DNA of 20,682 nt from CAYWHE01 sp964458125 (GTDB lineage Bacteria > Bacteroidota > Bacteroidia > AKYH767-A > OLB10): NCBI GenBank assembly GCA_964458125.1, contig CAYWHE010000052.1, forward strand, positions 1 through 20,682, written 5' to 3'. The notes under the pieces are model-generated. The model was not told the DNA's origin, made no database searches, and worked only from the letters and a program-made list of their open reading frames with translations. Shown piece by piece: positions 1-8,031 of this stretch. The translations under genes and the position numbers were made by a program. Position 1 is the first letter of the stretch. Every line of letters starts with the position of its first letter.

Positions 1-589
1 TCAGGGCTGCTTCCTCTTTTTATTATCTCCCGGGGTGAATTCCCCGCGGCTTGCAAATCGTATATGAAATAACAAAATAACATTGTTGTTCGGGTAAATA
101 GCATTTATTTTCAAACAACAAATTCTCAATTATATTTTGTCCCTTTTTGCTGACACACAAGTCATCCTGATATGGTGCAAGCATGGTTTTTTCCTTTGAT
201 TAACTTAAAAACCTGCCATACACTTTAACGGAACTAACACTTTTTCATTGACGCCATTTTAAAAAATTTCGTTCCCTTTCAGCTGCATTCATTAATGTTC
301 GATTAACACAAATGGGGAATTCCTGCCGGATTAATTATTAAAAGCATCTTCTATAGAGTCTATATATTATCGGGCTTCCGGAATATTTCATCAGGTTTGG
401 TTGGACAATACCGGCAAAATAATATTAAATTTATTTAGCTTTGCAGGTGCCTCGCTGAATATCTGTTATCAAAATCACACCGGTTGTGATTGATACTGCA
501 AAAAACTCCAAGGTTTGTTCATCGATGGAAGGCTACTGAAAAGGACCCCATCCGGCAGACCCAACAATTTCTTTAAATACCAACCCATC
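1..589. other. Gene-free leader region with a weak -7-like box
   Basis: I see no convincing gene here. The sequence is AT-rich with stops in all frames. A minus-strand open stretch covers about the first 130 bases but has no ATG and no recognisable protein. The only suggestive signal is TAGCTTTG at 436-443, which matches the TAnnTTTG -7 consensus of Bacteroidota promoters. No TTG sits at the usual spacing upstream, so it is only a candidate promoter for the VOC gene. Confidence 0.4.
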
Positions 590-946
590 ATGATCAAAGG
601 CGTACACACCATGTTTTACAGCTCCGATGCAGCCGGGCTGAGGAAATTTTTAAAAGACAAGTTAAACTTCAAGGCCAGGGATATCGGCGGGGGATGGCTG
701 ATCTTCGATCTGCCGGAAGCCGATATGGGCTGCCATCCGGCGGAAAAAGGCGTGAGAGGTGCCACCACCGGCACCCATAACATTTCCTTTTATTGCGATG
801 ACATTCAAAAAACGGTGGAAGAACTGAAAGCCAAAGGAGTGAAGTTCAAAGGCAAAATTGAAACCTTCAGCTACGGACATGTGGCCTGGTTTCAGGTGCC
901 GGGAGGGTTTTACCTGCAACTGTACCAGCCGAGGTATAAAAAATGA
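590..946 (+). CDS. VOC-family (glyoxalase/bleomycin-resistance fold) protein
   Basis: A 118-residue protein of the vicinal oxygen chelate superfamily, with the usual length of a single small VOC subunit. It opens with a beta strand (IKGVHTMFY), then a helix (AAGLRKFLKDKLNF), then a strand pair (GGGWLIFDL). The second beta-alpha-beta half begins at THNISFYCDDI (residues 62-72), is followed by the helix QKTVEELKAKGV, and ends in WFQVPGGFYLQLYQP. His6 and His63 sit where VOC metal ligands often lie, but the final strand has Gln rather than the usual Glu, so metal binding is uncertain. I chose the ATG at 590. An upstream in-frame ATG at 515 adds 25 residues that do not look like VOC sequence. The substrate is unknown; such proteins are lyases, dioxygenases or binding proteins. 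It stands alone, with no operon partner within 500 bases. Confidence 0.85.
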   Translation: MIKGVHTMFYSSDAAGLRKFLKDKLNFKARDIGGGWLIFDLPEADMGCHPAEKGVRGATTGTHNISFYCDDIQKTVEELKAKGVKFKGKIETFSYGHVAWFQVPGGFYLQLYQPRYKK

Positions 947-1500
947 AAATATTCCTGTCCGGCTTTGGGCTGTTTTTTCCTGAGGACATATGAGTTAATG
1001 AGAAAAAATCTGGCCGTTCGATAAATCTAAATCAATACTTCAAAATGTCCATTTGCCAGCTTTAATTTTTTTTCATGGAATTGATTTGCCACAGAAAAAA
1101 ATACCGTTATGGGAACACTTCCTGATAATACTTTAAAGTCAATTCCATGAGCAGGCAAAATGATTTCCGTGTTCCGTTCTTATGGCCGTCAAATTGGGAA
1201 TTCGCTTGGTTCCTGAGGAAGCAGCATATAAAACCATAGCAGGCAGATTTGTCTTTTTCATTCAGCCGAAGCCTTGGAAACCTCATTGCCCCCGGACGCT
1301 GCCGTTGATTTCATATGATAAAAAGGAACGAAAGCGCTCTGTTTTTCCGCAACGGTGACCGGCGTCGGAATACTTTTATAAACGAAATTCACGACTGGCC
1401 GATGCCGGCAAGGAGACATAACCAATGTTCAATAATAAACTCAGGCCAAATCAGGTACCAAATGCAATATTTGATATCTTAGCCCTTTCATAAACGCACC
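947..1500. other. Gene-poor spacer before the histidine kinase
   Basis: No supported gene lies in these 554 bases. An open frame of 58 codons runs from an ATG at 1182 to a stop at 1356 on the plus strand, but it has no recognisable motif or leader and is probably chance. The spacer contains a 12-bp perfect inverted repeat (described separately). The last 60 bases are AT-rich and presumably hold the kinase promoter, but no exact TAnnTTTG box was found. Confidence 0.4.
1073..1150. repeat. 12-bp perfect inverted repeat, widely spaced
   Basis: TCATGGAATTGA at 1073-1084 is exactly complementary in reverse to TCAATTCCATGA at 1139-1150, with 54 bases between. The spacing is long for a terminator. 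It could be a cruciform, a dyad binding site or the remnant ends of a small element. No function can be assigned. Confidence 0.5.
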
Positions 1501-2850
1501 ATGCATACACTGCACCTGCTGACCTTTGGAGCCATCGGAATGATGTTTGCGTATGTTTCTCTCCATTATTTTTATTCCCTTCAAAAAGAATATTTATACC
1601 TTGGGTTGTACCAGTTATTTGTCCTCATGAATCTGACAAGCTATTTCTTTGCTTTTCATCAAACTAGCAGGCTTCAAATCGCTTTAAACGATCTGTCAAT
1701 AACCTCTGCGCCGGTCTGCTCCTTTATTGCCAATTTGCTTTTTATGCAGAAAATACTGGAAATTAAAATAAAGCTTCCCCATCTGCATAAAGTCATTACA
1801 GGGGCAATTATTTTTCTTTGTGCATACCTTGTAATGGATATTATCCTCTCCCTGTTTTATCACGCTTCGCTGCTGCGCATTTATGGTTATAATACACTTC
1901 GGGTGCTGCTTATTCTATTTTCCATTCCGGTAGCCCTCATTGCCATGAGGAATTGTGGCCTGGCGGGAAAATATTTTTTGGCCGGATTGATTGTTTATGT
2001 CTTTATGGGAGCATGCGCTACAGTGATTCAGTTGATGCACCATAATTACGGAACCTGGTTGTCAATGCTCTTATACAGGACGGGGGTATTAATCGAGATT
2101 TTGTTTTTTTCAATAGGAATAAGCCTTAAAATCAAACATATTATTGAAGAAAAAACCCATTCAGAATTACAGCTTTCCCGCGGTTTATTTTATAAGGAAC
2201 AGGAGAAACAGCAAGCTATAATAAATGAGCGCAGACGCATCAGTGCCGACCTGCATGATGACATAGGTGCGACGCTGACCAGCATTTCGATTTTCAGTGA
2301 AGCCGCCGCAGAGAAATTAAAAGACTCCAATATCGCAGAGACCAAAAGTTTATTGGAGCGGATCAGCTTGGCTTCCCGGGATATGGTTTCGGTGATGAGC
2401 GATTATGTCTGGGCCATAAATCCTGCCAACGATTCATTTCAAAAATTAACGGATCATATGCAATCCTATGCCTCATCTGTGCTGTCTGCAAAGAATATAA
2501 GAATGAATTTTGAAGCGGAAGATGCGGGGCCATTATTCTCCCTGAAGCCCGGCGTCAGAAAGGAACTTTTTTTAATTTTTAAGGAAGCGGTCAACAATGC
2601 TGCAAAATACGCTGATGCGGACACTGTCAGTGTAAGCATAAAGGCAGTTAACGGAACCATTGAAATGATTATCACTGATAATGGCAAGGGGTTTTCTGTA
2701 CCCTCCGTCTCAAATGGGGAGGATGGAACCGGAAACGGATTGAAAAATATGAACATGCGGGCCGAAGAAATAAACGCCCATTTGAATATTTCATCCGGTA
2801 CGCAGGGAACACGGATTGAATTATTGATGGATATGAAATCTGAAGCATGA
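1501..2850 (+). CDS. Membrane sensor histidine kinase (HisKA_3 / HATPase_c)
   Basis: A 449-residue sensor kinase of the NarX/LiaS/DesK-like class. The N-terminal half (about residues 3-208) is a string of six or seven hydrophobic helices with short loops and no extracytoplasmic domain, so it probably senses a membrane or membrane-soluble signal. A short coiled linker (210-240) leads to the dimerisation and phosphotransfer helix ERRRISADLHDDIGATL, with His252 as the expected phosphoacceptor. The ATPase domain follows: N box KEAVNNAAKY (361-370), G1 box DNGKG (393-397) and G2 box GTGNGLKNM (409-417), ending near 445. The ATG at 1501 puts the first helix immediately at the N terminus. The response regulator gene starts 70 bases downstream on the same strand, so the two are very probably a cognate pair in one operon. 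The signal is unknown. Confidence 0.95.
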   Translation: MHTLHLLTFGAIGMMFAYVSLHYFYSLQKEYLYLGLYQLFVLMNLTSYFFAFHQTSRLQIALNDLSITSAPVCSFIANLLFMQKILEIKIKLPHLHKVITGAIIFLCAYLVMDIILSLFYHASLLRIYGYNTLRVLLILFSIPVALIAMRNCGLAGKYFLAGLIVYVFMGACATVIQLMHHNYGTWLSMLLYRTGVLIEILFFSIGISLKIKHIIEEKTHSELQLSRGLFYKEQEKQQAIINERRRISADLHDDIGATLTSISIFSEAAAEKLKDSNIAETKSLLERISLASRDMVSVMSDYVWAINPANDSFQKLTDHMQSYASSVLSAKNIRMNFEAEDAGPLFSLKPGVRKELFLIFKEAVNNAAKYADADTVSVSIKAVNGTIEMIITDNGKGFSVPSVSNGEDGTGNGLKNMNMRAEEINAHLNISSGTQGTRIELLMDMKSEA

Positions 2851-2908
2851 AACTAACCCCATCACCATAATTTGCTATTAATTTTAAAATAAATCATTCA
2901 ACCTTTGT

Positions 2909-2920
2909 AAGAGAGAAACG
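2909..2920 (+). promoter_or_regulatory. Purine-rich ribosome-binding region of the response regulator
   Basis: The sequence TAAGAGAGAAACG directly precedes the ATG at 2921. This purine-rich stretch is one of the few in the window resembling a ribosome-binding site, and it supports this start. Just upstream, AACCTTTG (2900-2907) is one mismatch from a TAnnTTTG -7 box, leaving open a second promoter inside the operon. Confidence 0.35.
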
Positions 2921-3574
2921 ATGCCTATTCACGTAACCATTTTTGACGACAATATAAAAATTCTGGATTCGCTGGGTATGCTCATCGGCGGATCACCCGG
3001 ATTTTTTATTAACGGACTGTATAAGGATGCCACCGGTGCAGTAGATAAAATATCAAAAAACCTACCTGATGTGGTGCTGATGGACATTGACATGCCCGTC
3101 GTAAGCGGCATACAGGCAGTACGCGAATTAAAAGCGGTTTTCCCCAGGCTTACCATCATGATGCAAACCGTTTTCGAAGATGACGATAAGGTGTTTGAAT
3201 CCATTTGCAACGGGGCATCGGGGTATATATTAAAAAACACCCCTCCAGCCAAAATCCTTGAGGCCATAGAAGATGTCTATCATGGCGGCTCTCCCATGAG
3301 CCCGCCCATTGCCCGGAAGGTACTTTCTTTTATGCAGGCAGGAAAGGAAGAAAACAAAGTCAAACCTCTGCCTAAAGACGAATTCAACCTTACTGACCGC
3401 GAAAAAGAAATCCTTTTTCTCATGACAAAAGGGCTCAGCTATAAAATGATTGCTTCACAATGTGAAATTTCATTTGAAACCGTGCGCACGCACATCCGTC
3501 ACATTTATGAAAAACTACACGTTGCCTCCATGACGGCAGCGGTTGCCAAAGCCATTCAGCAGAAAATCGTGTAG
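2921..3574 (+). CDS. NarL/LuxR-family response regulator
   Basis: A 217-residue DNA-binding response regulator. The receiver domain (1-120) has the acidic pair Asp9/Asp10, the phosphoacceptor Asp55 in VVLMDIDMP, Thr83 in MMQTVFED, and Lys105 in GYILKNTPP, so all key residues are present. A short linker (about 133-152) joins it to a GerE/LuxR helix-turn-helix (about 153-217) marked by NLTDREKEILFLMTKG, the recognition-helix region FETVRTHIRHIYEKL, and a typical C-terminal tail. It should be phosphorylated by the kinase encoded 70 bases upstream and then bind promoter DNA as a dimer. Its targets cannot be read from this window; the paired palindromes upstream of the surface cluster are a speculative candidate. 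Full length, no damage. Confidence 0.95.
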   Translation: MPIHVTIFDDNIKILDSLGMLIGGSPGFFINGLYKDATGAVDKISKNLPDVVLMDIDMPVVSGIQAVRELKAVFPRLTIMMQTVFEDDDKVFESICNGASGYILKNTPPAKILEAIEDVYHGGSPMSPPIARKVLSFMQAGKEENKVKPLPKDEFNLTDREKEILFLMTKGLSYKMIASQCEISFETVRTHIRHIYEKLHVASMTAAVAKAIQQKIV

Positions 3575-3692
3575 CAACTGTTCAAGCCGTGATTGGTTAT
3601 TTAGGGTCTACTGAAAAAGTAATGAAGATACATTATTGCCCTGGTAAAGTACAACTTTAAAAGAAATATTCAAATTCTATTGATATTTTGTC

Positions 3693-3714
3693 ACTTTTTC
3701 CTTAATGAAAAAGT
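3693..3714. terminator. Candidate terminator hairpin after the two-component operon
   Basis: ACTTTTTC (3693-3700) and GAAAAAGT (3707-3714) form a perfect 8-bp stem with a 6-base loop. The stem is AT-rich and the hairpin lies about 120 bases past the regulator stop, so it is a weak terminator candidate. It is also part of a longer sequence (GAAAAAGTAACCAAAAAATC...) that I recall as recurrent in Bacteroidota genomes, so it may belong to the adjacent repeat instead. Confidence 0.3.
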
Positions 3715-3733
3715 AACCAAAAAATCAAGGCTG

Positions 3734-3906
3734 CACTGAAAAAGCTAAAATTTTGCCCTCCACGCGCAAAGAATTAGTTAGTTGAGCCTGAGCCTTCAAG
3801 AATAGTCTTTGCAACGGATTTAGTCTACTGATTATTATTAAACTTTTTTGCACCGATTCTTTTTTTCCCGACCCACAGGTCAAAATTTCATAACGCTTTT
3901 TCAGTG
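3734..3906. repeat. Inverted-repeat-bounded element, possibly a dispersed Bacteroidota repeat
   Basis: CACTGAAAAAGC at 3734-3745 is repeated exactly in inverted orientation as GCTTTTTCAGTG at 3895-3906. Further in, AAATTTTG (3748-3755) pairs with CAAAATTT (3881-3888). The result is a non-coding segment of about 173 bases with terminal inverted repeats. A related ACTGAAAAAGT occurs at about 3610-3620. The sequence between 3690 and 3760 resembles a repeat that I recall in many Bacteroidota intergenic regions; this is memory, not a search. It could be a MITE-like element or a structured RNA. Confidence 0.4.
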
Positions 3907-4267
3907 AGGCCGGTTCATGTATTTCAATTTTTAATCAATCCAAGCCAATTTATTTTGACCTTAAGAGAAAGGTTTTTAAGCAATTTATTCAATTTTCCAT
4001 GCACCAACTTTTTCCTTTTTCCCTCAAAGTTGCCTATAAATATATGAACATTACTTATTCAGTAAGCCCTATTTACGCCTTCATTCAGTATAGATACGAT
4101 CTGAATTTTTTCTTCAGGCATAGCCCTGATCATGCAAATAAACGGCAGATGGCATATCGGGCAATTTTTTTGCAGGGCAGATTTGATACGGTTTATTAAA
4201 CCCCTTCGCTTTTAGTATGCCCAGCCAAGGCATCCTTCGTATCGCTTCTTTACTTTATTAAGCTCTT

Positions 4268-4289
4268 ATATCCCCATAAATGGGGATAT
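4268..4289. promoter_or_regulatory. Short perfect hairpin ATATCCCC / GGGGATAT
   Basis: ATATCCCCAT at 4268-4277 is followed after two bases by its exact reverse complement at 4280-4289, giving an 8-10 bp stem. It is followed by an A-rich rather than a T-rich tract on the plus strand. Read on the plus strand it is therefore more likely a binding site or leader structure than a terminator. Confidence 0.3.
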
Positions 4290-4302
4290 GATAAAATAAA
4301 AT

Positions 4303-4327
4303 ATTCCGGAAATTTGAATTCCGGAAA
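4303..4327. promoter_or_regulatory. Paired TTCCGGAA palindromes, possible operator
   Basis: The 10-mer ATTCCGGAAA occurs twice, at 4303-4312 and 4318-4327, 15 bases apart. Each copy contains the 8-bp palindrome TTCCGGAA. The pair lies about 110-135 bases before the first gene of the surface cluster, and TAAGTTTA at 4423-4430 resembles a -7 box. Tandem palindromes like this are typical of dimeric regulator sites, but no regulator can be named. Confidence 0.35.
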
Positions 4328-4437
4328 GCCGCAACTGTTCCATTGTTGAATTATTTTATAAAAGCTATAAAATATGACTGTTTCCGGCAGGCTGCACGTT
4401 AGAATCCATTCATAGTATATAAATAAGTTTAATTCAA

Positions 4438-5502
4438 ATGATAATGAAAAGCCTTATCCTTATACTGTTTGCTACGGCCATTTCAGTAAGTCATGCAGCC
4501 ACACTCACGCTCTCCAACGATCCCCTGGGAGGAGCAACCTATTCCACCTTGTTTGCAGCATACAGCGCGGCTATAAGCGGCCAGGACACCATACTGGCGG
4601 AGGGCACAAACATTCCTTACACATTTACAAACCCCAATTGCGGTCCATGGAATAAAAACCTGGTGGTGATAGGAATTGGTTTTAATCCACAGAAACAAAA
4701 CCCAAGGCTTACCATGATTGGTTGTATTGACGTTTGCAATGGCGGTTCACCATTTGGAAACGCAGCGAGCGGATCACGTTTTTATGGAATATGTTTTACC
4801 TGCGCCATTTCTCTTATCTCTACTGTTAATGATCTTTATTTCGAAGACTGCCGTTTCACCGATGCTTTCTCCTTTAGCAACCACGCTGGCAGCAATTATG
4901 TATGGAAGAACTGTATTTTTACGATGCAGAATTTTCAAGTTATTGATTTTGGCAACGGTTCATCAAATCAAAATATACTCATAAGCAATTGTATTTTTAA
5001 TGGGTTTCTCAATAATGCTAACCCAACAACCAACTTAGCACTAACAGTTGATCACTGCATATTTCTTAATACTACCGGATCTTTTAGAAATATAGTTAAT
5101 GCGGTTATTAAAAATAACGTATTCATGAATACAGCAACAATTGAAATCGATAATTCAGGAAACAACACCTATCTCAACAATATTTCCCGGCTGGGAGGAT
5201 TTCCTTCCGGAATAGGAAACAATGGAAATATTGCCAGTACCAACCCCAACTTTGTCACTTACACACTTGGGCAGTTTTACAGCACTACGCATGATTATCA
5301 TTTACAGGCAGGCTCGGCAGCTATCGGCGCCGGCAGCGATGCAACCGATATGGGTGTGCACGGAGGTACTTCCAATTTCAGCGAGCAGGGCGAGGTGCTT
5401 ATTGCTCCCGTTATGCGAGCCGTAAATATCAACAACACAACAGTGGCTCCCAACGGCACGCTCAATGTACAGATTAATGCATCCAAGCCGGACGATAATT
5501 GA
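4438..5502 (+). CDS. Secreted right-handed beta-helix-like protein
   Basis: A 354-residue exported protein. Residues 1-20 form a clear signal peptide (MKSLILILFATAISVSHA after a short MI), with cleavage likely after Ala20. The ATG at 4444 is an equally plausible start. From about residue 95 to 260 there are short irregular repeats rich in Asn, Phe and Cys (FYGICFTCA, LYFEDCRFTD, YVWKNCIFTM, ILISNCIFNG, LTVDHCIFLN, AVIKNNVFMN, NTYLNNISRL). This is the pattern of right-handed parallel beta-helix rungs. The tail (HDYHLQAGSAAIGAGSDATDMGVHGG) is the usual end cap of such proteins, followed by a PVMRAVNINNTTV strand segment. No catalytic residues of a polysaccharide lyase are evident and there is no T9SS domain, so it may stay periplasmic. 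It lies immediately before the mosaic T9SS gene (40 bases) and is probably co-transcribed with it. Confidence 0.8.
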   Translation: MIMKSLILILFATAISVSHAATLTLSNDPLGGATYSTLFAAYSAAISGQDTILAEGTNIPYTFTNPNCGPWNKNLVVIGIGFNPQKQNPRLTMIGCIDVCNGGSPFGNAASGSRFYGICFTCAISLISTVNDLYFEDCRFTDAFSFSNHAGSNYVWKNCIFTMQNFQVIDFGNGSSNQNILISNCIFNGFLNNANPTTNLALTVDHCIFLNTTGSFRNIVNAVIKNNVFMNTATIEIDNSGNNTYLNNISRLGGFPSGIGNNGNIASTNPNFVTYTLGQFYSTTHDYHLQAGSAAIGAGSDATDMGVHGGTSNFSEQGEVLIAPVMRAVNINNTTVAPNGTLNVQINASKPDDN

Positions 5503-5542
5503 AAGGACGCGAATCTGATTATTTATGTATTGCCCCTGCCCG

Positions 5543-7961
5543 ATGAATATCCGTCCATTTCTGAAATTCAGCCTTTTTATGCTTTTGGCTGCCGCCTCAT
5601 CAAGGGCTCAAAGTCCATCGCAATTAATCACGGCATTCCAGTATTATTTCGATACGGACCCCGGGCCTGGCATTGCCGGAAACGGAGCGGTTATCCCGGT
5701 AACACCGGCAGGCAGTATGAATCAGGCATTTAATTTTTCGGTACCGAACGCATTGGGCGAAGGTTTTCATCATCTCTATGTCCGTGCGGTTGACGAAGAC
5801 GGGAACTGGAGCATGGCAGAACGGAGAACACTTTATATTCAAAGCATGTATTCCCCGCTCTCCATCACTGCTTATCAATATTATTTTGATACAGATCCTG
5901 GTGCCGGAGTTACCGGTAATGGTGCAATTGTTCCCATTTCGGCTACTCCTTCATACAATTCAACTGCAGCAATTGTTTTGCCCGTTTTAAGCGATGGATT
6001 TCATAATTTATACCTCCGCACACAGGATAATTCAGGCAAGTGGAGCATTCCCGAAAGAAGAACATTCTACATTCAGCCCCCTGTGAATACCCAGTTAATA
6101 ACTGCCATGGAGTACTATTTTGATACGGATCCGGGAACCGGTAATGGGACTTCAATGAGTATTACACCTTCTTCTGATATCAACGCTGTTTTCCCGATCA
6201 CAACAACCTGCTTAACTATCGGAACTCATTTTTGTTATGTGAGGGGAAAAGATCCATTTTCGAGATGGAGTATCATCGAACGTGATACTTTTACAATAGG
6301 ACAACAGGTACTTTCAATTAATCCTCCCGGTCCAATAATTTTATGTGTTAATGATTCCGTTAAGTTATATACCGGTTATACAACAGGTTTTAATTATCAA
6401 TGGCTGGTAAATGCAGTTGTTATTCCGGGGGCAACAGATACATGCTATGTGGCTCACACTACGGGAAACTACAGCGTTGTCAGAAGTTGCGGTTCCCATT
6501 CTGATACTTCAGCGATCGTTGATGTTTCTGTGATTCCGTTACAGACCTATTATGCGGATGCAGATAATGACGGTTACGGAGACCTGGTACATGATACTGC
6601 ATCATGCTCTCAACCGGCAGGTTTCGTATCCGATAATACGGATTGCAATGATGCAAATGCACAAATAAATCCCGGTGCAACTGAAATCTGCAATGGTTTT
6701 GATGATGACTGTGATGGACTCGCCGACAATGCGGATCCATCTGTTACCGGGCAAAGTCTCTGGTATGCAGATGCTGATAATGACAATTATGGTGATGCTG
6801 CACATGATACCTTGTCTTGCACCCAGCCCTCAGGATTTGTTTCCAATGATGATGACTGCAATGATGCAAACAAAGCTGTTCATCCCGGTGCAATAGAAAT
6901 CTGTAACAGCATTGATGATAATTGTGATGGAACTGTAGATAATAATTGCAGTACCAATATTTATGCAGGAGGTTCGGGTGATGGCTTTTCTTCAAAGACT
7001 GCACTTAATCAAACAATTGGATCATCCATTTACCTCGGAGGAAATGATGATGGTTTCAGTTCACGGATTGCATCCAGTCAAACCGCAGGAGCTTCCATTT
7101 ATCTTGGCGGGAATGATGATGGCTTCTCTTCACTTCTTGCATCTGATCAATCTATAGGTGCTTCTATTTACCTTGGTGGAAATGACGATGGTTTTTCCTC
7201 GTTACTAGCATCCAACCAGTCCATAGGCGCTTCTATTTACCTTGGAGGAATTGATGATGGCTTCTCTTCACTTCTTGCATCTGATCAATCAATAGGTGCT
7301 TCTATTTATCTTGGTGGAAATGATGATGGTTTTTCCTCGTTACTTGCATCCANNNNNNNNNNNNNNNNNNNNNNNNNNNNNNNNNNNNNNNNNNNNNNNN
7401 NNNNNNNNNNNNNNNNNNNNNNNNNNNNNNNNNNNNNNNNNNNNNNNNNNNNTTGCATCCAATCAGTCCATAGGCACTTCCATTTATCTTGGAGGCAATG
7501 ATGATGGCTTCTCCTCGTTGATTGCATCCAATCAGTCCATAGGCACTTCCATTTATCTTGGAGGAATTGATGATGGCTTCTCCTCGTTGATTGCATCCAG
7601 CCAGTCCATAGGCGCTTCCATTTATCTTGGAGGCAATGATGATGGCTTCTCTATGACCCTTGCATCTTCTGTCAGTTTGAGGGAGGCAATTACAGTCCAT
7701 AGCATGGAAACAGGTCAAACTATCCGCGTTTTTCCTAATCCTACGCACGATAAACTGAATGTAGCCATAGACAGCTTTACAAATGAAATCCAATGGAGTA
7801 TGATTGTTTGCGATATAAGGGGAAAAAAACTGTTTTCACAGCCGGTTTATTCAGCAAGGGAAATTGTTGACTTCAGTCATTTTCCTTCAGCTACGTATTT
7901 GCTTTCCATTATGAATGAAAAAGGCTTTGTGGAAACCATACGGATTTTAATTCAACAATAA
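5543..7961 (+). CDS. Mosaic T9SS-secreted surface protein with MopE-like and 23-residue repeats (interrupted by an assembly gap)
   Basis: A large exported protein read as two pieces in different frames because a 100-N gap (7353-7452) interrupts it; I treat it as one gene. The start at 5543 gives signal peptide MNIRPFLKFSLFMLLAAASS; an ATG at 5525 adds MYCPCP. Order from 5543: three copies of an about 75-residue module beginning with ITAxQYYFDTDPG (near residues 28, 109 and 187) and ending WSxxERRTxYIQ; an Ig/PKD-like domain (about 262-334); two MopE-like putative metal-binding modules (334-400 and 404-470) with YADADNDGYGD and DDDCDG motifs; then from about residue 473 at least nine 23-residue repeats around IYLGGNDDGFSS. 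The end is a T9SS type A sorting domain (VFPNPTHDKLNV ... TIRILIQQ). It should be surface-attached or released through T9SS. The Asp-rich motifs suggest calcium or other metal binding. Substrate unknown. Confidence 0.85.
6959..7672 (+). repeat. 69-bp tandem repeat array encoding a 23-residue unit
   Basis: Starts of the ATT/TAT (IY) codons recur every 69 bases (for example 6959, 7028). Six copies are visible before the assembly gap and three after it. The consensus core is SIYLGGNDDGFSS, with GGIDDG variants and joining text ASNQSIGA. The first and last copies are the most divergent. The copies just after the gap are identical over long stretches, so the array probably expands and contracts by recombination. 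The high identity probably caused the assembly break. Confidence 0.9.
7353..7452. other. Assembly gap of 100 N
   Basis: Exactly 100 undetermined bases, the conventional placeholder for a gap of unknown size. The reading frame before it (GCA codon at 7346) and after it (GCA at 7455) do not match at a gap length of 100. Lengths of 60, 129, 198 and so on (60 plus a multiple of 69) would restore both the frame and the repeat register. Confidence 0.95.
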
Positions 7962-8031
7962 TTAAAATTAAAAATCAGAATAGCAAACTAAAAAATAATT
8001 CATAAGAACAAACTTAAAAAAACAAATAAAA

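Larger units (their letters stand above)
3575..4437. other. Long gene-free region with repeat-like structures
   Basis: About 860 bases without a supported gene. A 66-codon open frame (3999-4199, plus strand) has low-complexity AT-driven composition, no leader and no recognised family, so I do not call it. The stretch holds an 8-bp-stem hairpin (3693-3714), an inverted-repeat-bounded element (3734-3906), a second hairpin (4268-4289), paired TTCCGGAA palindromes (4303-4327), and an AT-rich segment just before the next gene. It separates the two-component operon from the surface-protein cluster. Confidence 0.6.

Noticed and set aside
1..130. Possible end of a minus-strand gene at the left edge
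   Set aside because: The open stretch ends in TGA at 3-1 but has only about 43 codons after an upstream stop, no ATG and no recognisable sequence.
3999..4199. 66-codon open frame in the spacer before the beta-helix gene
   Set aside because: Composition follows the local AT bias, there is no ribosome-binding site, leader or recognisable motif.
6480..7157. Several overlapping open frames on both strands across the MopE-like and tandem-repeat region
   Set aside because: A low-complexity, GAT-rich repeat leaves other frames open by chance. The main frame has a signal peptide, recognisable domains and a sorting domain.
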